DNA of 64,000 nt from Streptococcus sp. HMSC067H01 (GCF_001814775.1 NZ_KV817792.1:51403-115402); one strand, 5' to 3'; counted from the stretch's first letter, positions 1 through 8,648 are shown. Made by a program: numbers and translations. Notes: generated from the sequence alone by a model not told the origin.

Positions 1-2
1 TT

Positions 3-86
3 AGAAAAGGAAAAACAAGCATGGACAAAATGGCACTCCTAACCGCAGAAAAACTTTATGAATTTGCTACAAGTAAAAAACAGTGA
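3..86 (+). CDS. 3' end of an unidentified gene
   Basis: Only the last 27 codons lie in the window, in the frame that ends at TGA 84-86. I chose this frame because its final codons run into the terminator stem, a common arrangement. Another frame stops at 40-42, so the assignment is uncertain. The visible tail is charged and helical-looking (ends LYEFATSKKQ) and I do not recognise the protein. It is convergent with yebC. Confidence 0.3.
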   Translation, partial: RKGKTSMDKMALLTAEKLYEFATSKKQ

Positions 87-102
87 CTCGGCACTGTTTT
101 TT
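75..102. terminator. Bidirectional terminator between the partial gene and yebC
   Basis: An 11-bp perfect stem (AAAAAACAGTG / CACTGTTTTTT) with a 6-nt loop. Flanking A and T runs give a U-tract in either direction. It lies between convergent genes. Confidence 0.8.
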
Positions 103-107
103 TTGTA

Positions 108-824
108 TTAAAATCCATCAACGTTCGTATAAATCTTTTGGACATCTTCGTCGTCTTCAAGGACTCCATACAGTTTTTCAAAGGTTGCAAGGTCATCACC
201 CGATAATTCCACTTCTGATTGAGGAATCATCTCAAGTTCTGTGACTTGGAATTCTTCGATACCAGATTCACGCAAAGCCACAATAGCTTTGTGAAGGTCA
301 GTTGGAGCTGTGTAAACAGTGATTGTTCCTTCTTCTGCTTCTACATCATCCACATCGACATCTGCTTCTAGCAAAAGTTCAAAGATTGCATCAGCATCGT
401 CACCTGCAAATACGATAACGCCCTTGTTGTCAAAGAGATAAGATACAGAACCTGAAGCTCCCATATTCCCACCGTTTTTACCAAAGGCTGCACGCACGTT
501 GGCAGCTGTACGGTTAACGTTTGAAGTCAAGGTATCAACGATTAGCATTGAACCATTTGGTCCAAAACCTTCATAACGGCCCTCTGTAAAGGTTTCGTCT
601 GTGTTTCCTTTTGCTTTATCGATTGCTTTATCAATAACGTGTTTTGGCACTTGCGCTTGTTTAGCACGGTCGATAACGAATTTCAAAGCTGAGTTTGATT
701 CTGGATCTGGATCGCCTTTTTTAGCTGCTACATAGATTTCTACACCAAATTTTGCATATACTTTCGAGTTAGCTCCATCTTTAGCCGTTTTCTTGGCTAC
801 GATATTGGCCCATTTACGTCCCAT
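108..824 (-). CDS. yebC: YebC/PmpR family protein
   Basis: A 238-residue full-length YebC-family protein with the typical start [12 protein letters not shown] and the internal block [13 protein letters not shown] / [18 protein letters not shown]. Family members were long annotated as DNA-binding regulators. More recent work on Gram-positive YebC2-type members points to a translation factor that relieves ribosome stalling at proline runs. Which role applies here cannot be read from sequence. The start is supported by an AAAGGAG ribosome site just upstream and by a TATAAT-like box near 860-868. It appears monocistronic. Confidence 0.9.
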   Translation of the reverse strand: MGRKWANIVAKKTAKDGANSKVYAKFGVEIYVAAKKGDPDPESNSALKFVIDRAKQAQVPKHVIDKAIDKAKGNTDETFTEGRYEGFGPNGSMLIVDTLTSNVNRTAANVRAAFGKNGGNMGASGSVSYLFDNKGVIVFAGDDADAIFELLLEADVDVDDVEAEEGTITVYTAPTDLHKAIVALRESGIEEFQVTELEMIPQSEVELSGDDLATFEKLYGVLEDDEDVQKIYTNVDGF

Positions 825-920
825 TAGGAATCTCCTTTTTTCACATTTTAATCTTCCTTATTATAACACAAGTCTATCCGATTTTCACTAGAGGAAACGG
901 ATTTTCTTTCGCAAATCCCG

Positions 921-2291
921 TTAGGATTTCACTCCACTCAGCAAGAGCTTCTTGCCCTCCTTTATCCAAGGGTGCTTGAAGAGCGAGAAGTAAAGTTGGA
1001 TGGTCATAGCTAGCCAGATAAGGGGTTCGCAAAAAATAACACCTAAATAGCCAGACCAAGGAATAATCCAAGCAACAAAGGCAATCTTTCCTATAAGTTC
1101 AATAAAACTAGATACCAAAGGAAGGAGCTTTTGCCCTAAACCTTGCAAGCAATTCCGATAAATCAGCAAGAGACTCAAGATGGGATAAAAAGTAGAACTG
1201 ATGCGCAGATACAAAGTGCCATTTTCTACCAAATAAGAGTCTGTCGAGCTTGCCAGGAAGGAGACCAAGGCAGGACTGGCAAAGAATAGGAAAATACAGA
1301 CAAAGGCTGCCCAAGACATACTCAAACGACTAGAAATCCGAAGTCCTTGGACAATGCGGTCTGGCCGCTTGGCTCCATAGTTTTGAGAGGTGAAAGTCGT
1401 TATGGAGGCCGAAATAGAGGTCATCGGTAGTAAAGCAAAGGTCATAATACGCCTTGCCGCCGTTTGAGCACTGATAATGACTGCTCCAAAACTATTAACC
1501 GATGATTGTAAAATGACGCTACCAATAGAGACAATAGAACCCATCATCCCCATAGCTAAGCCTTGCTCCAAAAGATCTACATAGAGGGCCTTATCCCACT
1601 TAAAATGCTTGAGACTAGGCAGCAACTCAGGCACACTCCTGCGGATATAGAAAAAGCAGAGAAGAGCTGATAAACCTTGCGATATGATTGTTGCAAGACC
1701 TGCAGATTGGACTCCCAATTGCAGTTGTGTGATAAAGTACAAGTCAAGGGCAACATTGACCAGAGCTGAAAAAACCAAAAAGCCAAGTGCCGCAAGGCTG
1801 TCACCAACTGATCGCAATAAACCTGCAAAGAGATTGTAGGCAAAGCTGACGCCTACACAACTGACAATCATAGAGATATAATCGTAAGATTGGGAGAGAA
1901 TTTCTGCAGGAGTTTCCAGATATTGGAGAAGTGGATAGAGACCAACAAAGCCTATCGCCATAACAATCACACTTAAAAGAGCCCCTAAAATCCAAGTAGC
2001 TGCGACAGCTTCTTTAATCTTTGAAAAGTTACGAGCTCCGTAATAGCGGGCAATCACCACTCCCATTCCATTGCCAACTCCAAGGGCAAAACCGATAATC
2101 AAATCAAAGATAGCCGTTGTTGCCCCAACAGCCGCCAAGGAGGATGGGCCTAGAAAACGTCCAACAATCAAAATATCAGCCGTATTGTAGAGTTGCTGAA
2201 AAATATTAGACAACAAGATTGGAAAGGCGAAGCTCAAAAGCGAGGGAAGGATGGGACCATGAATCAGGTCCACAGTTGATTTTTTATTCAT
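921..2291 (-). CDS. dinF: DinF-like MATE family efflux transporter
   Basis: A 456-residue polytopic membrane protein with the MATE layout: about 12 hydrophobic segments in two homologous halves, with an N-terminus of the form GPILPSLLSFAFPILLSN. MATE proteins export organic cations and drugs using Na+ or H+ gradients. From memory it resembles pneumococcal DinF, which follows recA in the competence/SOS-type operon. Here recA ends in its own terminator and a PspC gene, a repeat and an opposite-strand GNAT gene separate the two. An extended -10 lies 6 bp before the ATG, so the mRNA is predicted to be leaderless. The family is certain; the dinF orthology is likely. Confidence 0.8.
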   Translation of the reverse strand: MNKKSTVDLIHGPILPSLLSFAFPILLSNIFQQLYNTADILIVGRFLGPSSLAAVGATTAIFDLIIGFALGVGNGMGVVIARYYGARNFSKIKEAVAATWILGALLSVIVMAIGFVGLYPLLQYLETPAEILSQSYDYISMIVSCVGVSFAYNLFAGLLRSVGDSLAALGFLVFSALVNVALDLYFITQLQLGVQSAGLATIISQGLSALLCFFYIRRSVPELLPSLKHFKWDKALYVDLLEQGLAMGMMGSIVSIGSVILQSSVNSFGAVIISAQTAARRIMTFALLPMTSISASITTFTSQNYGAKRPDRIVQGLRISSRLSMSWAAFVCIFLFFASPALVSFLASSTDSYLVENGTLYLRISSTFYPILSLLLIYRNCLQGLGQKLLPLVSSFIELIGKIAFVAWIIPWSGYLGVIFCEPLIWLAMTIQLYFSLFKHPWIKEGKKLLLSGVKS

Positions 2292-2297
2292 AAGGCT

Positions 2298-2306
2298 ATT
2301 ATATCA
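2298..2306 (-). promoter_or_regulatory. Extended -10 promoter of dinF, predicted leaderless
   Basis: Read on the minus strand: TGA-TATAAT, then six bases, then the ATG at 2291. A start site 7 nt after the -10 would be the A of ATG. No Shine-Dalgarno sequence fits in between. Confidence 0.65.
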
Positions 2307-2412
2307 GCTTTCTAGAAGAGGAACAAGGTCAGACTTAGCCTCTAACCCCCAAGAAAGCGGTTGCCTAGAAACTAACAATTTGGTATAATCGTGACAGAAA
2401 AGGAGTTTATGC

Positions 2413-2967
2413 ATGAGCTTAACCAGCCAATTAATTACAGATGTATTTCCAGACCTTGAGAAAGTTGAAAAGTTAAATATCGAAGCCTTTCCTGAAGAAG
2501 AGCGAGTGTCCCTGTCTGAATTTTTACAATATCAGGATCGAGACGATGCCCACTTTTTCGCCTTTTACAACGAAGAGGAATTTGTAGGATTTGCCTTTGC
2601 CATTTCCAATCAAAAGGCTTTCTACATAAGTTTTTTTGCCATTATGCCTCATTTGCGTAGCCACGGCTATGGCAAAGAAATCATTGAAAAGCTGATTGAT
2701 TTTTACCAGCGTACCATGATTCTTGAAGTTGAACGTTTGGATGAGGAATGCGATAACCTCGAACAGCGAAAAGCCCGCATGGAATTCTATACACAAAATG
2801 GCTTCAAAACCGCCAATGCCTTTTTGGAGTACGAAAGTCTTAGTTTTGAGATTCTATATCGTGGCGACCACTTTGATGAAGAAGCCTACCGTGATATCTT
2901 CCAAAAATTGCAAGAAGAAAATTATTTCGACTTCCACATAGAGTACCGTCGTTTCAGCGACCACTAA
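2413..2967 (+). CDS. GNAT family N-acetyltransferase
   Basis: A 184-residue GNAT-fold protein. The acetyl-CoA pyrophosphate loop is visible as RSHGYG at about residues 82-87, following the beta-strand YISFFAIMPHL. The C-terminal third (YRGDHFDEEAYRDIFQKL) is typical of streptococcal members with unknown acceptor. The start is set by a strong AAAGGAG about 8 nt before the ATG. It is transcribed divergently from dinF and ended by its own terminator. The substrate is unknown. Confidence 0.8.
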   Translation: MSLTSQLITDVFPDLEKVEKLNIEAFPEEERVSLSEFLQYQDRDDAHFFAFYNEEEFVGFAFAISNQKAFYISFFAIMPHLRSHGYGKEIIEKLIDFYQRTMILEVERLDEECDNLEQRKARMEFYTQNGFKTANAFLEYESLSFEILYRGDHFDEEAYRDIFQKLQEENYFDFHIEYRRFSDH

Positions 2968-3028
2968 CCTATACTGCAGTCTTTAACTTCCCAGTAAGAA
3001 ACTGCAAATTTCTCTACAATGAATACCC

Positions 3029-3056
3029 AATCACCTGCACTACAGGTGATTTTTTT
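3029..3056 (+). terminator. Terminator of the GNAT gene
   Basis: A 9-bp perfect stem (AATCACCTG / CAGGTGATT) with a 5-nt loop, followed by seven T residues. Confidence 0.85.
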
Positions 3057-3111
3057 GTGATTCCGAAATAAGATAAAAACTTGGAAAAAATTATCACCGC
3101 ATATCACAAAT

Positions 3112-3290
3112 AAGAGACTGGGACAAAAGTCCTAGCCTCTCAATTGTCTTTGGATTGCCGAGCAAGACGCAGTGGTTGAGTGGGCTCTTCTACGCTGATT
3201 TCATCAGCTTTTACAGCCCTACTCAACTGTGCGGAGGTGGGACGACGAAATCGAATTCTAACGAATTACCGATTTCTGTCCCACTCTCTT
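3112..3290. repeat. MITE-like intergenic repeat, 179 bp, with terminal inverted repeats
   Basis: The ends at 3112-3128 and 3274-3290 are inverted repeats matching at 15 of 17 positions (outer bases AAGAGACTGGGACAAAA). Nested inside are an imperfect ~17-bp inverted pair (around GTTGAGTGGGCT and AGCCCTACTCAAC) and a central hairpin GCTGA-TCAGC, so the unit could fold into one long stem. I see no coding sequence. I believe similar units recur between genes in mitis-group streptococci, but I cannot verify copy number here. It occupies most of the 355-bp gap after the GNAT gene. Confidence 0.65.
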
Positions 3291-3322
3291 ATCATGATTT
3301 GTCTCATAAAGATGCACTAAGT

Positions 3323-3517
3323 TTACGCTTCTGTTCCAGCTTCTGGCATGATGAGCCAAAGAATGAGGTAAGCAAGAATTCCTGAACCACCTAGCAAAGT
3401 GAAGAGGATCCAAAGTCCACGAACAAGTGTTGCATCAATATCTAAATAGTCAGCAAGACCCGCACAAACACCAGCAATTTTTTTATCTTGAACATTACGA
3501 ACTAAACGTTTTTCCAT
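3323..3517 (-). CDS. Small PspC-domain membrane protein
   Basis: A 64-residue protein consisting almost entirely of a PspC domain: a basic N-terminus, the GVCAGLADYLDIDATLVR block at about residues 16-33, then one hydrophobic stretch with Gly-Gly (LLGGSGILAYLILWLIMP). PspC-domain proteins take part in envelope-stress sensing in other bacteria. In streptococci these short forms have no settled role. A good AAGGAG lies before the ATG. It sits downstream of recA in the same direction but is separated from it by the recA terminator. Confidence 0.85.
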   Translation of the reverse strand: MEKRLVRNVQDKKIAGVCAGLADYLDIDATLVRGLWILFTLLGGSGILAYLILWLIMPEAGTEA

Positions 3518-3658
3518 ACCAACAGTCTCCTTAGCATTACTTTTATTCTCAATTTATTTTATTATCAAAGTAATCTTTTTGCAATAGTCTTCCTCATTTA
3601 TATTGCGAAAACCTATCAATCCTGCCCTCATAACCTTGTTTTTTCTTCTCATATAGCA

Positions 3659-3688
3659 GAAAAAGTGGGGATTCCTCCACCACTTTCA
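3659..3688 (-). terminator. recA terminator
   Basis: Minus-strand stem around AAAGTGG ... CCACTTTTT with a small bulge, immediately after the recA stop. It would block read-through into downstream genes. Confidence 0.7.
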
Positions 3689-3692
3689 CTTT

Positions 3693-4847
3693 TTAATCTT
3701 CAATTTCGATTTCAAGATCATCGCCAAGGTCAAGAGTTACTTCTTGATTAGCTACTTCTACTTCGGTATCCTTTACTTTTTCATCGGCTACTGCATCGTC
3801 TTCAATCAAGCCAAACTTGACACGAACTTGGTGGTCAATCTCGTCAAAAATTTCTGGGTGATCCGCCAAGTATTTCTTAGCATTTTCAGAACCTTGTCCA
3901 ATCTTTTCGTCTTTATAAGAATACCATGCTCCTGCTTTCTTGATGATGTCAAGATCACTTGCAATCTTCAAAAGCTCACCAGTTCTTGAAATTCCTTCAC
4001 CATACATGATTTCAACAAAGGCTTCTTTAAATGGTGGAGCCACCTTGTTTTTAACAACCTTAATCTTGGTTTCTTTACCTACACTAGTATCTTTTTGATC
4101 ACCAGTTCCCTTGATTTGTGTGCTTCCACGAACATCCAAACGGACAGAAGCGTAGAATTTAAGGGCGCGTCCACCAGGAGTTGTTTCTGGATTACCAAAC
4201 ATAACCCCTACTTTTTCACGCAACTGGTTGATAAAGATAGCAATCGTTTTTGTCTTATTGATTGAAGCTCCAAGTTTACGCATAGCCTGACTCATCATAC
4301 GAGCTTGAAGACCAACGTGGCTATCTCCGATATCCCCATCGATTTCCGCACGAGGAACAAGGGCAGCAACTGAGTCAATAACGACAAGGTCAACGGCACC
4401 TGAATCGATCAATTTCCCCGCAATTTCAAGACCTTGCTCACCTGAGTCTGGTTGTGATAAGAGCAATTCATCAATATTAACACCAAGAGCTGCTGCATAG
4501 GCTGGGTCAAGAGCGTGTTCCGCATCGATAAAGGCTGCAATTCCGCCTTCTTTTTGCGCTTGCGCTACCGCATGAAGGGCAACAGTTGTCTTACCTGATG
4601 ATTCTGGTCCGTAGATTTCAATGATACGTCCCTTTGGATAACCACCTGATCCGAGTGCGATATCAAGAGCCAAAGAACCTGAGCTCATCACTTGGACCTT
4701 TTGCTCGGCACGCTCACCCAAGCGCATGATTGACCCCTTACCGAAGTCTTTTTCGATCAATTTAAGGGCATCATTCAAGGCTTTTTCACGATCAGCACCG
4801 AATTTTTTGCCAATTTCGTCTAATTTTTTTGTTGGTTTTTTCGCCAT
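3693..4847 (-). CDS. recA: Recombinase RecA
   Basis: A 384-residue RecA that forms filaments on single-stranded DNA and catalyses strand exchange in repair and natural transformation. The Walker A motif GPESSGKT is at residues 80-87, the Walker B region [10 protein letters not shown] follows, and the L2 loop region ([20 protein letters not shown]) is intact. The acidic C-terminal tail ([12 protein letters not shown]) is typical. cinA lies 41 bp upstream in the same direction, as in pneumococcus, where the two are co-induced during competence. In pneumococcus dinF and lytA follow; here they do not. Confidence 0.98.
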   Translation of the reverse strand: MAKKPTKKLDEIGKKFGADREKALNDALKLIEKDFGKGSIMRLGERAEQKVQVMSSGSLALDIALGSGGYPKGRIIEIYGPESSGKTTVALHAVAQAQKEGGIAAFIDAEHALDPAYAAALGVNIDELLLSQPDSGEQGLEIAGKLIDSGAVDLVVIDSVAALVPRAEIDGDIGDSHVGLQARMMSQAMRKLGASINKTKTIAIFINQLREKVGVMFGNPETTPGGRALKFYASVRLDVRGSTQIKGTGDQKDTSVGKETKIKVVKNKVAPPFKEAFVEIMYGEGISRTGELLKIASDLDIIKKAGAWYSYKDEKIGQGSENAKKYLADHPEIFDEIDHQVRVKFGLIEDDAVADEKVKDTEVEVANQEVTLDLGDDLEIEIED

Positions 4848-4888
4848 TTTATTCTCCTGTATTCTAATAGTCCTTAGACCTTCTTCTA

Positions 4889-6157
4889 TTATAACAAATC
4901 TCCAGCACTTAATAAAGCTTTGCGAACTAGGTTAAAGGCATGTAAGACTGCAATTTCTCGAACATCTCCACGACTTCTACCTGCGATATTTGCCTGGATA
5001 ACTTCTGTACCCGAAGCTTGCGCTAAAGCAATGAAGACTGTACCTGCTGGATGTCCTTCTAGACTATCTGGACCAGCTACTCCCGTCAAACTAATTCCAA
5101 AATCTGACTGGGTCTTGATTCGTGCCTGTTCAGCCATTTTTTCAGCAGTAAAGGCTGAGGCAACTCCATGTTTTTCCAATTCAACTTGTGGAATATCAAG
5201 CATCTTAGATTTTTCTTCAAGGCTATAAGTCACAAAGCCACCTTTAAAGATAGCAGACACACCTGAAAAATCTGCCAAAGTTGCTTGAAAAAGTCCTGCC
5301 GTCAAGCTTTCTGCTGCGGTGATGGTTTTCTTTTGCTTTTTCAACTCTTCTACTACTAGGCTAGCCAAGCTAGTTTCTTCTCCATAGCCATAGCAAATTT
5401 CTCGAAGAGAAAGCCCCTCAAAGGTCTCTCTTTCAAGGATTTCCTCTGCTAACTCAACTAGAACACGATCCGCTTCTTCCTGACTGTCCGCCTTGGTAGA
5501 CAAGCGAAGAGTCACCTCTCCAGTTTTAGCGTAAGGCGCTATGGTTGGATCCGTTTGCTGATCAATCAAATCTGATAGAATCGTCACTAGCTGACTTTCA
5601 CCAATGCCAAAGAAACGCATGACATGCGAATAAAGCTTAGAGCCTGTTGTCAATCTCGGAAGTAACTCATTTAAGACCATAGGTTTCAATTCACTTGGAG
5701 GTCCTGGTACGACAACATAAGTGACTCCCGCAACCTTAATCATGCCACCTACTGCTAGACCCGTTTCATTTGGTAGCGGGGTCGCACCTTGGATGATTTG
5801 CGCTTGGCGCTCGTTGTTAGGAGTACGAGCATAGTCTGGTCTTTGAGCAAAAAAACGATCTAGTTTAGCCTGAGCTTGAGGATCAAAAACCAAATCTCGG
5901 CCCAAAAATTTGGCCACAGTTTGCTTGGTCAAGTCATCTTCCGTCGGACCCAAACCTCCCGTTAGAATGACCAGATTACTACGATTGCTAGCAAGCTCCA
6001 ACAAGGATAAGAGACGACTTTCATTATCTCCCACAGCAGTCTGAAAATAGACATCCACGCCAATTTCAGCCAACTTTTCAGACAAGAATTGAGCATTGGT
6101 ATTGACAATCTGACCCGTTAAAATCTCTGTCCCAACAGCTATAATTTCTGCTTTCAT
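4889..6157 (-). CDS. cinA: Competence/damage-inducible protein CinA
   Basis: A 422-residue full-length CinA. The N-terminal MoCF/COG1058-type domain ([27 protein letters not shown]) spans about residues 1-170. The C-terminal CinA domain ([19 protein letters not shown] ... GVAGPD) has nicotinamide-nucleotide amidase activity in some relatives. In pneumococcus CinA is a late competence protein reported to bring RecA to the membrane. AGGAGG precedes the ATG, and a near-consensus ComX cin-box lies about 20 bp upstream of the start. Confidence 0.95.
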   Translation of the reverse strand: MKAEIIAVGTEILTGQIVNTNAQFLSEKLAEIGVDVYFQTAVGDNESRLLSLLELASNRSNLVILTGGLGPTEDDLTKQTVAKFLGRDLVFDPQAQAKLDRFFAQRPDYARTPNNERQAQIIQGATPLPNETGLAVGGMIKVAGVTYVVVPGPPSELKPMVLNELLPRLTTGSKLYSHVMRFFGIGESQLVTILSDLIDQQTDPTIAPYAKTGEVTLRLSTKADSQEEADRVLVELAEEILERETFEGLSLREICYGYGEETSLASLVVEELKKQKKTITAAESLTAGLFQATLADFSGVSAIFKGGFVTYSLEEKSKMLDIPQVELEKHGVASAFTAEKMAEQARIKTQSDFGISLTGVAGPDSLEGHPAGTVFIALAQASGTEVIQANIAGRSRGDVREIAVLHAFNLVRKALLSAGDLL

Positions 6158-6175
6158 TTTTTCCTCCTACTTACC

Positions 6176-6183
6176 TATTCGGA
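6176..6183 (-). promoter_or_regulatory. Candidate cin-box (ComX/SigX site) for cinA-recA
   Basis: Minus strand TCCGAATA matches the pneumococcal cin-box TACGAATA at 7 of 8 positions. It lies 19 bases upstream of the cinA ATG, between the lytR terminator and the cinA ribosome site. The position suits a late-competence promoter with a short leader. Confidence 0.55.
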
Positions 6184-6191
6184 TTTCTTTG

Positions 6192-6220
6192 AAAAAATCG
6201 CAGGAAAATTCCTACGATTT
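6192..6220 (-). terminator. Terminator after the tsaE-GNAT-lytR operon
   Basis: An 11-bp stem (one G-U pair) around AAATCGTAGGA / TCCTGCGATTT on the minus strand with a 4-nt loop and a U-tract. It lies between lytR and cinA. Confidence 0.8.
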
Positions 6221-6236
6221 GATGGATAGTCTCTTC

Positions 6237-7256
6237 TTATTCTGACTCTTCAGAAGATGGTGGCAAGTGGCCAAAGAGATTCTCATATAAAATCACATTG
6301 GTTTCCAACTCAGTTACCTCTGGTTTATCTACTGATCGACGTAAGAGATTCTGCATCTCTAACATATGCTCGGCGGAAACGATCTGGTAAGAAATCCCGT
6401 CAATCATTTCACCTTCACCACGTAATTGCTGGGTTTCGATATTTTTAAAGGCATCCTGATAACCCATCAACTGAGGAATGGTTGTTGTTGTAATCTCAAT
6501 ATTTGTCTGCATATTGTCACTAAGAGCCTTCAAAATGTCTTGGTAGTGACTCACACTGTTCAAACTGAGAATTTTCTCCACAACCTTTTGAATCACTTCA
6601 CGTTGGCGTTTTTGACGACCATAGTCCCCTTCAGGATCCTGATAACGCATACGTGAATAAACAAGGGCTTCGTCACCATTGAGGGTTTGCTCACCGACTC
6701 CAATCGAAATCGTGTTAAAAGGTTCCTGATCTTGAATAGAGATTGGGAAGCCAAGTGTATTGTTCACTGTAATACCACCTACGGCATCAACCATTCTTTG
6801 AAGACCATGCATATTGACCATCACATAACGATCGATGTGGATATTCATCATCTTTTCAATAGTTGAAATAGCCAGCTCTGCGCCACCATTAGCATAGGCA
6901 GCGTTAAGTTTAGCCTCCCTTACACTACCGTCTGGTTGCTGAATTTGCGTCAGAATATCACGTTCCAAACTCATCATGATAGTTTTCTTGGTTTTAGGGT
7001 TTACTGTCACCAAAATCATCGAATCACTGTTACCTGCCCATGGGTCTGTACGCTCAACGTTCCCCGTGTCCACACCCATCAGTAAAATCGTCAGTGGCTC
7101 AGTCGCTTCAATTACCTTGGTTTCTTCCCCGATTTTTTTATAGGTTTTGGCTAGAGTCTGCGTACTTTGCTGATAAATTGTATAGGCATAAGCTCCTACA
7201 CCTAGCACTGTCACAAGGACCAAACCCAAAAACATTCCAATTATTTTTTTTACCAT
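6237..7256 (-). CDS. lytR: LytR-CpsA-Psr (LCP) family cell-wall glycopolymer ligase
   Basis: A 339-residue LCP protein. One N-terminal membrane anchor (residues ~4-27) precedes an extracellular LCP domain with conserved blocks LLMGVDTG (59-66), NSDSMILVTVNP (76-87), SLERDI (96-101) and KLNAAYANGG (116-125). LCP enzymes transfer undecaprenyl-linked teichoic acid or capsule polymers to peptidoglycan. The gene is last in an operon with tsaE and a GNAT gene, the same order as in pneumococcus. It follows the GNAT stop by only 4 bp and has a poor ribosome site, which suggests translational coupling. Confidence 0.93.
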   Translation of the reverse strand: MVKKIIGMFLGLVLVTVLGVGAYAYTIYQQSTQTLAKTYKKIGEETKVIEATEPLTILLMGVDTGNVERTDPWAGNSDSMILVTVNPKTKKTIMMSLERDILTQIQQPDGSVREAKLNAAYANGGAELAISTIEKMMNIHIDRYVMVNMHGLQRMVDAVGGITVNNTLGFPISIQDQEPFNTISIGVGEQTLNGDEALVYSRMRYQDPEGDYGRQKRQREVIQKVVEKILSLNSVSHYQDILKALSDNMQTNIEITTTTIPQLMGYQDAFKNIETQQLRGEGEMIDGISYQIVSAEHMLEMQNLLRRSVDKPEVTELETNVILYENLFGHLPPSSEESE

Positions 7257-7260
7257 ACTC

Positions 7261-7782
7261 TTATTCGTCTATCAGTTGACCCATCAGGTAAACATCTAGA
7301 AACTCTCCTCCTTCTATACAAGCACCACGCTCCTGTGATCCTTCTATGATAAAACCCATTTTTTCATACAAATGAACGGCAGCTGTATTGCGTTTTTGTA
7401 CTGTCAATTGTAAGCGGCGAATACTACCGCTAGATTTAGCCCATTCAATCGCTTCTTCCATCAAGATACTACCAAGGCCACAGCCCCAAAAAACTTTCTT
7501 GATTCCCAAGAAAACATCTCCGATATGACGGACCCTCGGTCGTTGGTCAGCTGTAATATTGATTATGCCTGCAAGATCATCATTCAAAAAAGCTAGTAGA
7601 GTGATTTGATTATCTGACTGGGCTTGTTGGTTAATGAACAACTCCATCTCAGACTCACTCATTGAGATTCCATTTTCATCCAAACTAGTAAAAGTCGACT
7701 CTTGTCCTATCTGATCCAGAAGGTTAATGACGGCTGAGGCATCATGGATTTCTACCTCACGAATTAAAAGATCATACTCCAT
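7261..7782 (-). CDS. GNAT family N-acetyltransferase
   Basis: A 173-residue acetyltransferase with acetyl-CoA loop GCGLGS at about residues 100-105, followed by the helix ILMEEAIEWA and the late motif RNTAAVHLYEKMGF. Sequences of this shape include ribosomal-protein and amino-acid acetyltransferases; the acceptor is unknown. Its start overlaps the tsaE stop by 11 bp, so translation is probably coupled within tsaE-GNAT-lytR. Confidence 0.88.
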   Translation of the reverse strand: MEYDLLIREVEIHDASAVINLLDQIGQESTFTSLDENGISMSESEMELFINQQAQSDNQITLLAFLNDDLAGIINITADQRPRVRHIGDVFLGIKKVFWGCGLGSILMEEAIEWAKSSGSIRRLQLTVQKRNTAAVHLYEKMGFIIEGSQERGACIEGGEFLDVYLMGQLIDE

Positions 7783-8215
7783 CCGTCAACCTCTTTACTA
7801 AGTCTGTAGCCCTGCTACCATAAGGGTGAAAGATAATTTCTCGTCCCTCATCTGTTTTCAAGATTTCTAACTCTAGATAGTCTTTAGGCAGGTCTTCTCC
7901 TAGCAGATGCCCCCACTCGATAACTGTTACACCTTCTCCAAAAAGGAACTCATCTAGGTCAATCGAGTCAGCATCTCCTTCGATGCGATAAACATCTAAA
8001 TGATACAAGGGTAGACGACCTTCATACTCTCTAACGATGGTATAGGTTGGACTCTTAATCATTTGATGAATCTCTAACCCCTTTGCCAGACCTTTTGTTA
8101 GGGTCGTTTTCCCAGCACCTAATTCACCAGTTAAAATCAAAACATCATTTTTTTCTAGCAGAGAACCCAGCTCTTTTCCAAGTGCTATCAGCTCATCTTC
8201 ATTTTTTGTGTACAT
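7772..8215 (-). CDS. tsaE: tRNA threonylcarbamoyladenosine biosynthesis ATPase TsaE
   Basis: A 147-residue protein from the ATG at 8215. The reading frame stays open further upstream to 8335, but that extension lacks family similarity and crosses the promoter. Walker A GELGAGKT is at residues 30-37, followed by the family blocks SPTYTIVREYEG and HLDVYRI. TsaE is the ATPase partner of TsaB-TsaD in making t6A37 on ANN-decoding tRNAs. No ribosome site precedes the ATG; an extended -10 ends 6 bp upstream, so the transcript is predicted to be leaderless. First gene of the tsaE-GNAT-lytR operon. Confidence 0.93.
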   Translation of the reverse strand: MYTKNEDELIALGKELGSLLEKNDVLILTGELGAGKTTLTKGLAKGLEIHQMIKSPTYTIVREYEGRLPLYHLDVYRIEGDADSIDLDEFLFGEGVTVIEWGHLLGEDLPKDYLELEILKTDEGREIIFHPYGSRATDLVKRLTDGV

Positions 8216-8221
8216 GTTACT

Positions 8222-8230
8222 ATTATACCA
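8222..8230 (-). promoter_or_regulatory. Extended -10 promoter of tsaE, predicted leaderless
   Basis: Minus strand TGG-TATAAT, then six bases, then the ATG at 8215. The -35 region is weak (about TGTCAC), which suits an extended -10 promoter. The predicted start coincides with the ATG. Confidence 0.65.
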
Positions 8231-8250
8231 AAAAGTTTTCTTTTGTGACA

Positions 8251-8427
8251 TTTCCATCAACAAAAAACGAAGCTGTTGGACAGAAATCGATGGTCCAAAT
8301 CTCCTTTTCCTAATCCTAGACCAGCAGAGCATCAAAAATAGACTGATTTGTTAAAGTTTATGAATCTAAAAAATGAAACTTTGGTTAAGAAATATTTGGA
8401 TAGTAAAAAACCAATCATCAGGCATTT
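8251..8427. other. Gap before the BOX repeat, no gene recognised
   Basis: Part of the 433-bp stretch between tsaE and the NCS2 permease. The tsaE frame stays open through part of it but has no ribosome site and no recognisable protein. I see no convincing RNA structure. The remainder of the gap holds a BOX repeat and a terminator. Confidence 0.5.
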
Positions 8428-8580
8428 TATACTCAATGAAAATCAAAAAGCAAACTAGGAAGCGAGCCGCAGGTTGCTCAAAACACCGTATTGAGGTTGT
8501 GGATAGAACTGACCAAGTCAGTAACACATATACGGCAAGGCGAAGCTGACGTAATTTGAAAAGATTTTTGAAGAGTATTA
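8428..8580 (+). repeat. BOX element, boxA-boxB-boxC
   Basis: Starts TATACTCAATGAAAATCAA and ends GAAGAGTATTA, the known ends of streptococcal BOX repeats. The middle carries the boxB signature (GAGGTTGTGGATAGAACTGA ... GTCAGTAAC) and the boxC signature (ACGGCAAGGCGAAGCTGACG). One boxB copy; total 153 bp. Confidence 0.92.
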
Positions 8581-8594
8581 AAAGTTCACTGCTC

Positions 8595-8640
8595 ACAAAA
8601 AGGAGGCCGAGAAAAAAACCGCCCTCCCTCATTTTTAAGT
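8595..8640 (-). terminator. Probable terminator of the NCS2 permease
   Basis: Imperfect GC-rich inverted repeat (GGAGGC ... GCCCTCC) bounded by A and T runs, directly after the permease stop. Pairing is imperfect, so confidence is moderate. Confidence 0.5.
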
Positions 8641-8648
8641 TTTTGTCC

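Noticed and set aside
7255-7275. GACGAATA, one base off the cin-box, just before lytR
   Set aside because: It is at the 3' end of the GNAT gene within an operon, and lytR is not known to me as a late competence gene.
8216-8335. N-terminal extension of TsaE
   Set aside because: The extra 40 residues are not like the family and the promoter of tsaE lies within them.
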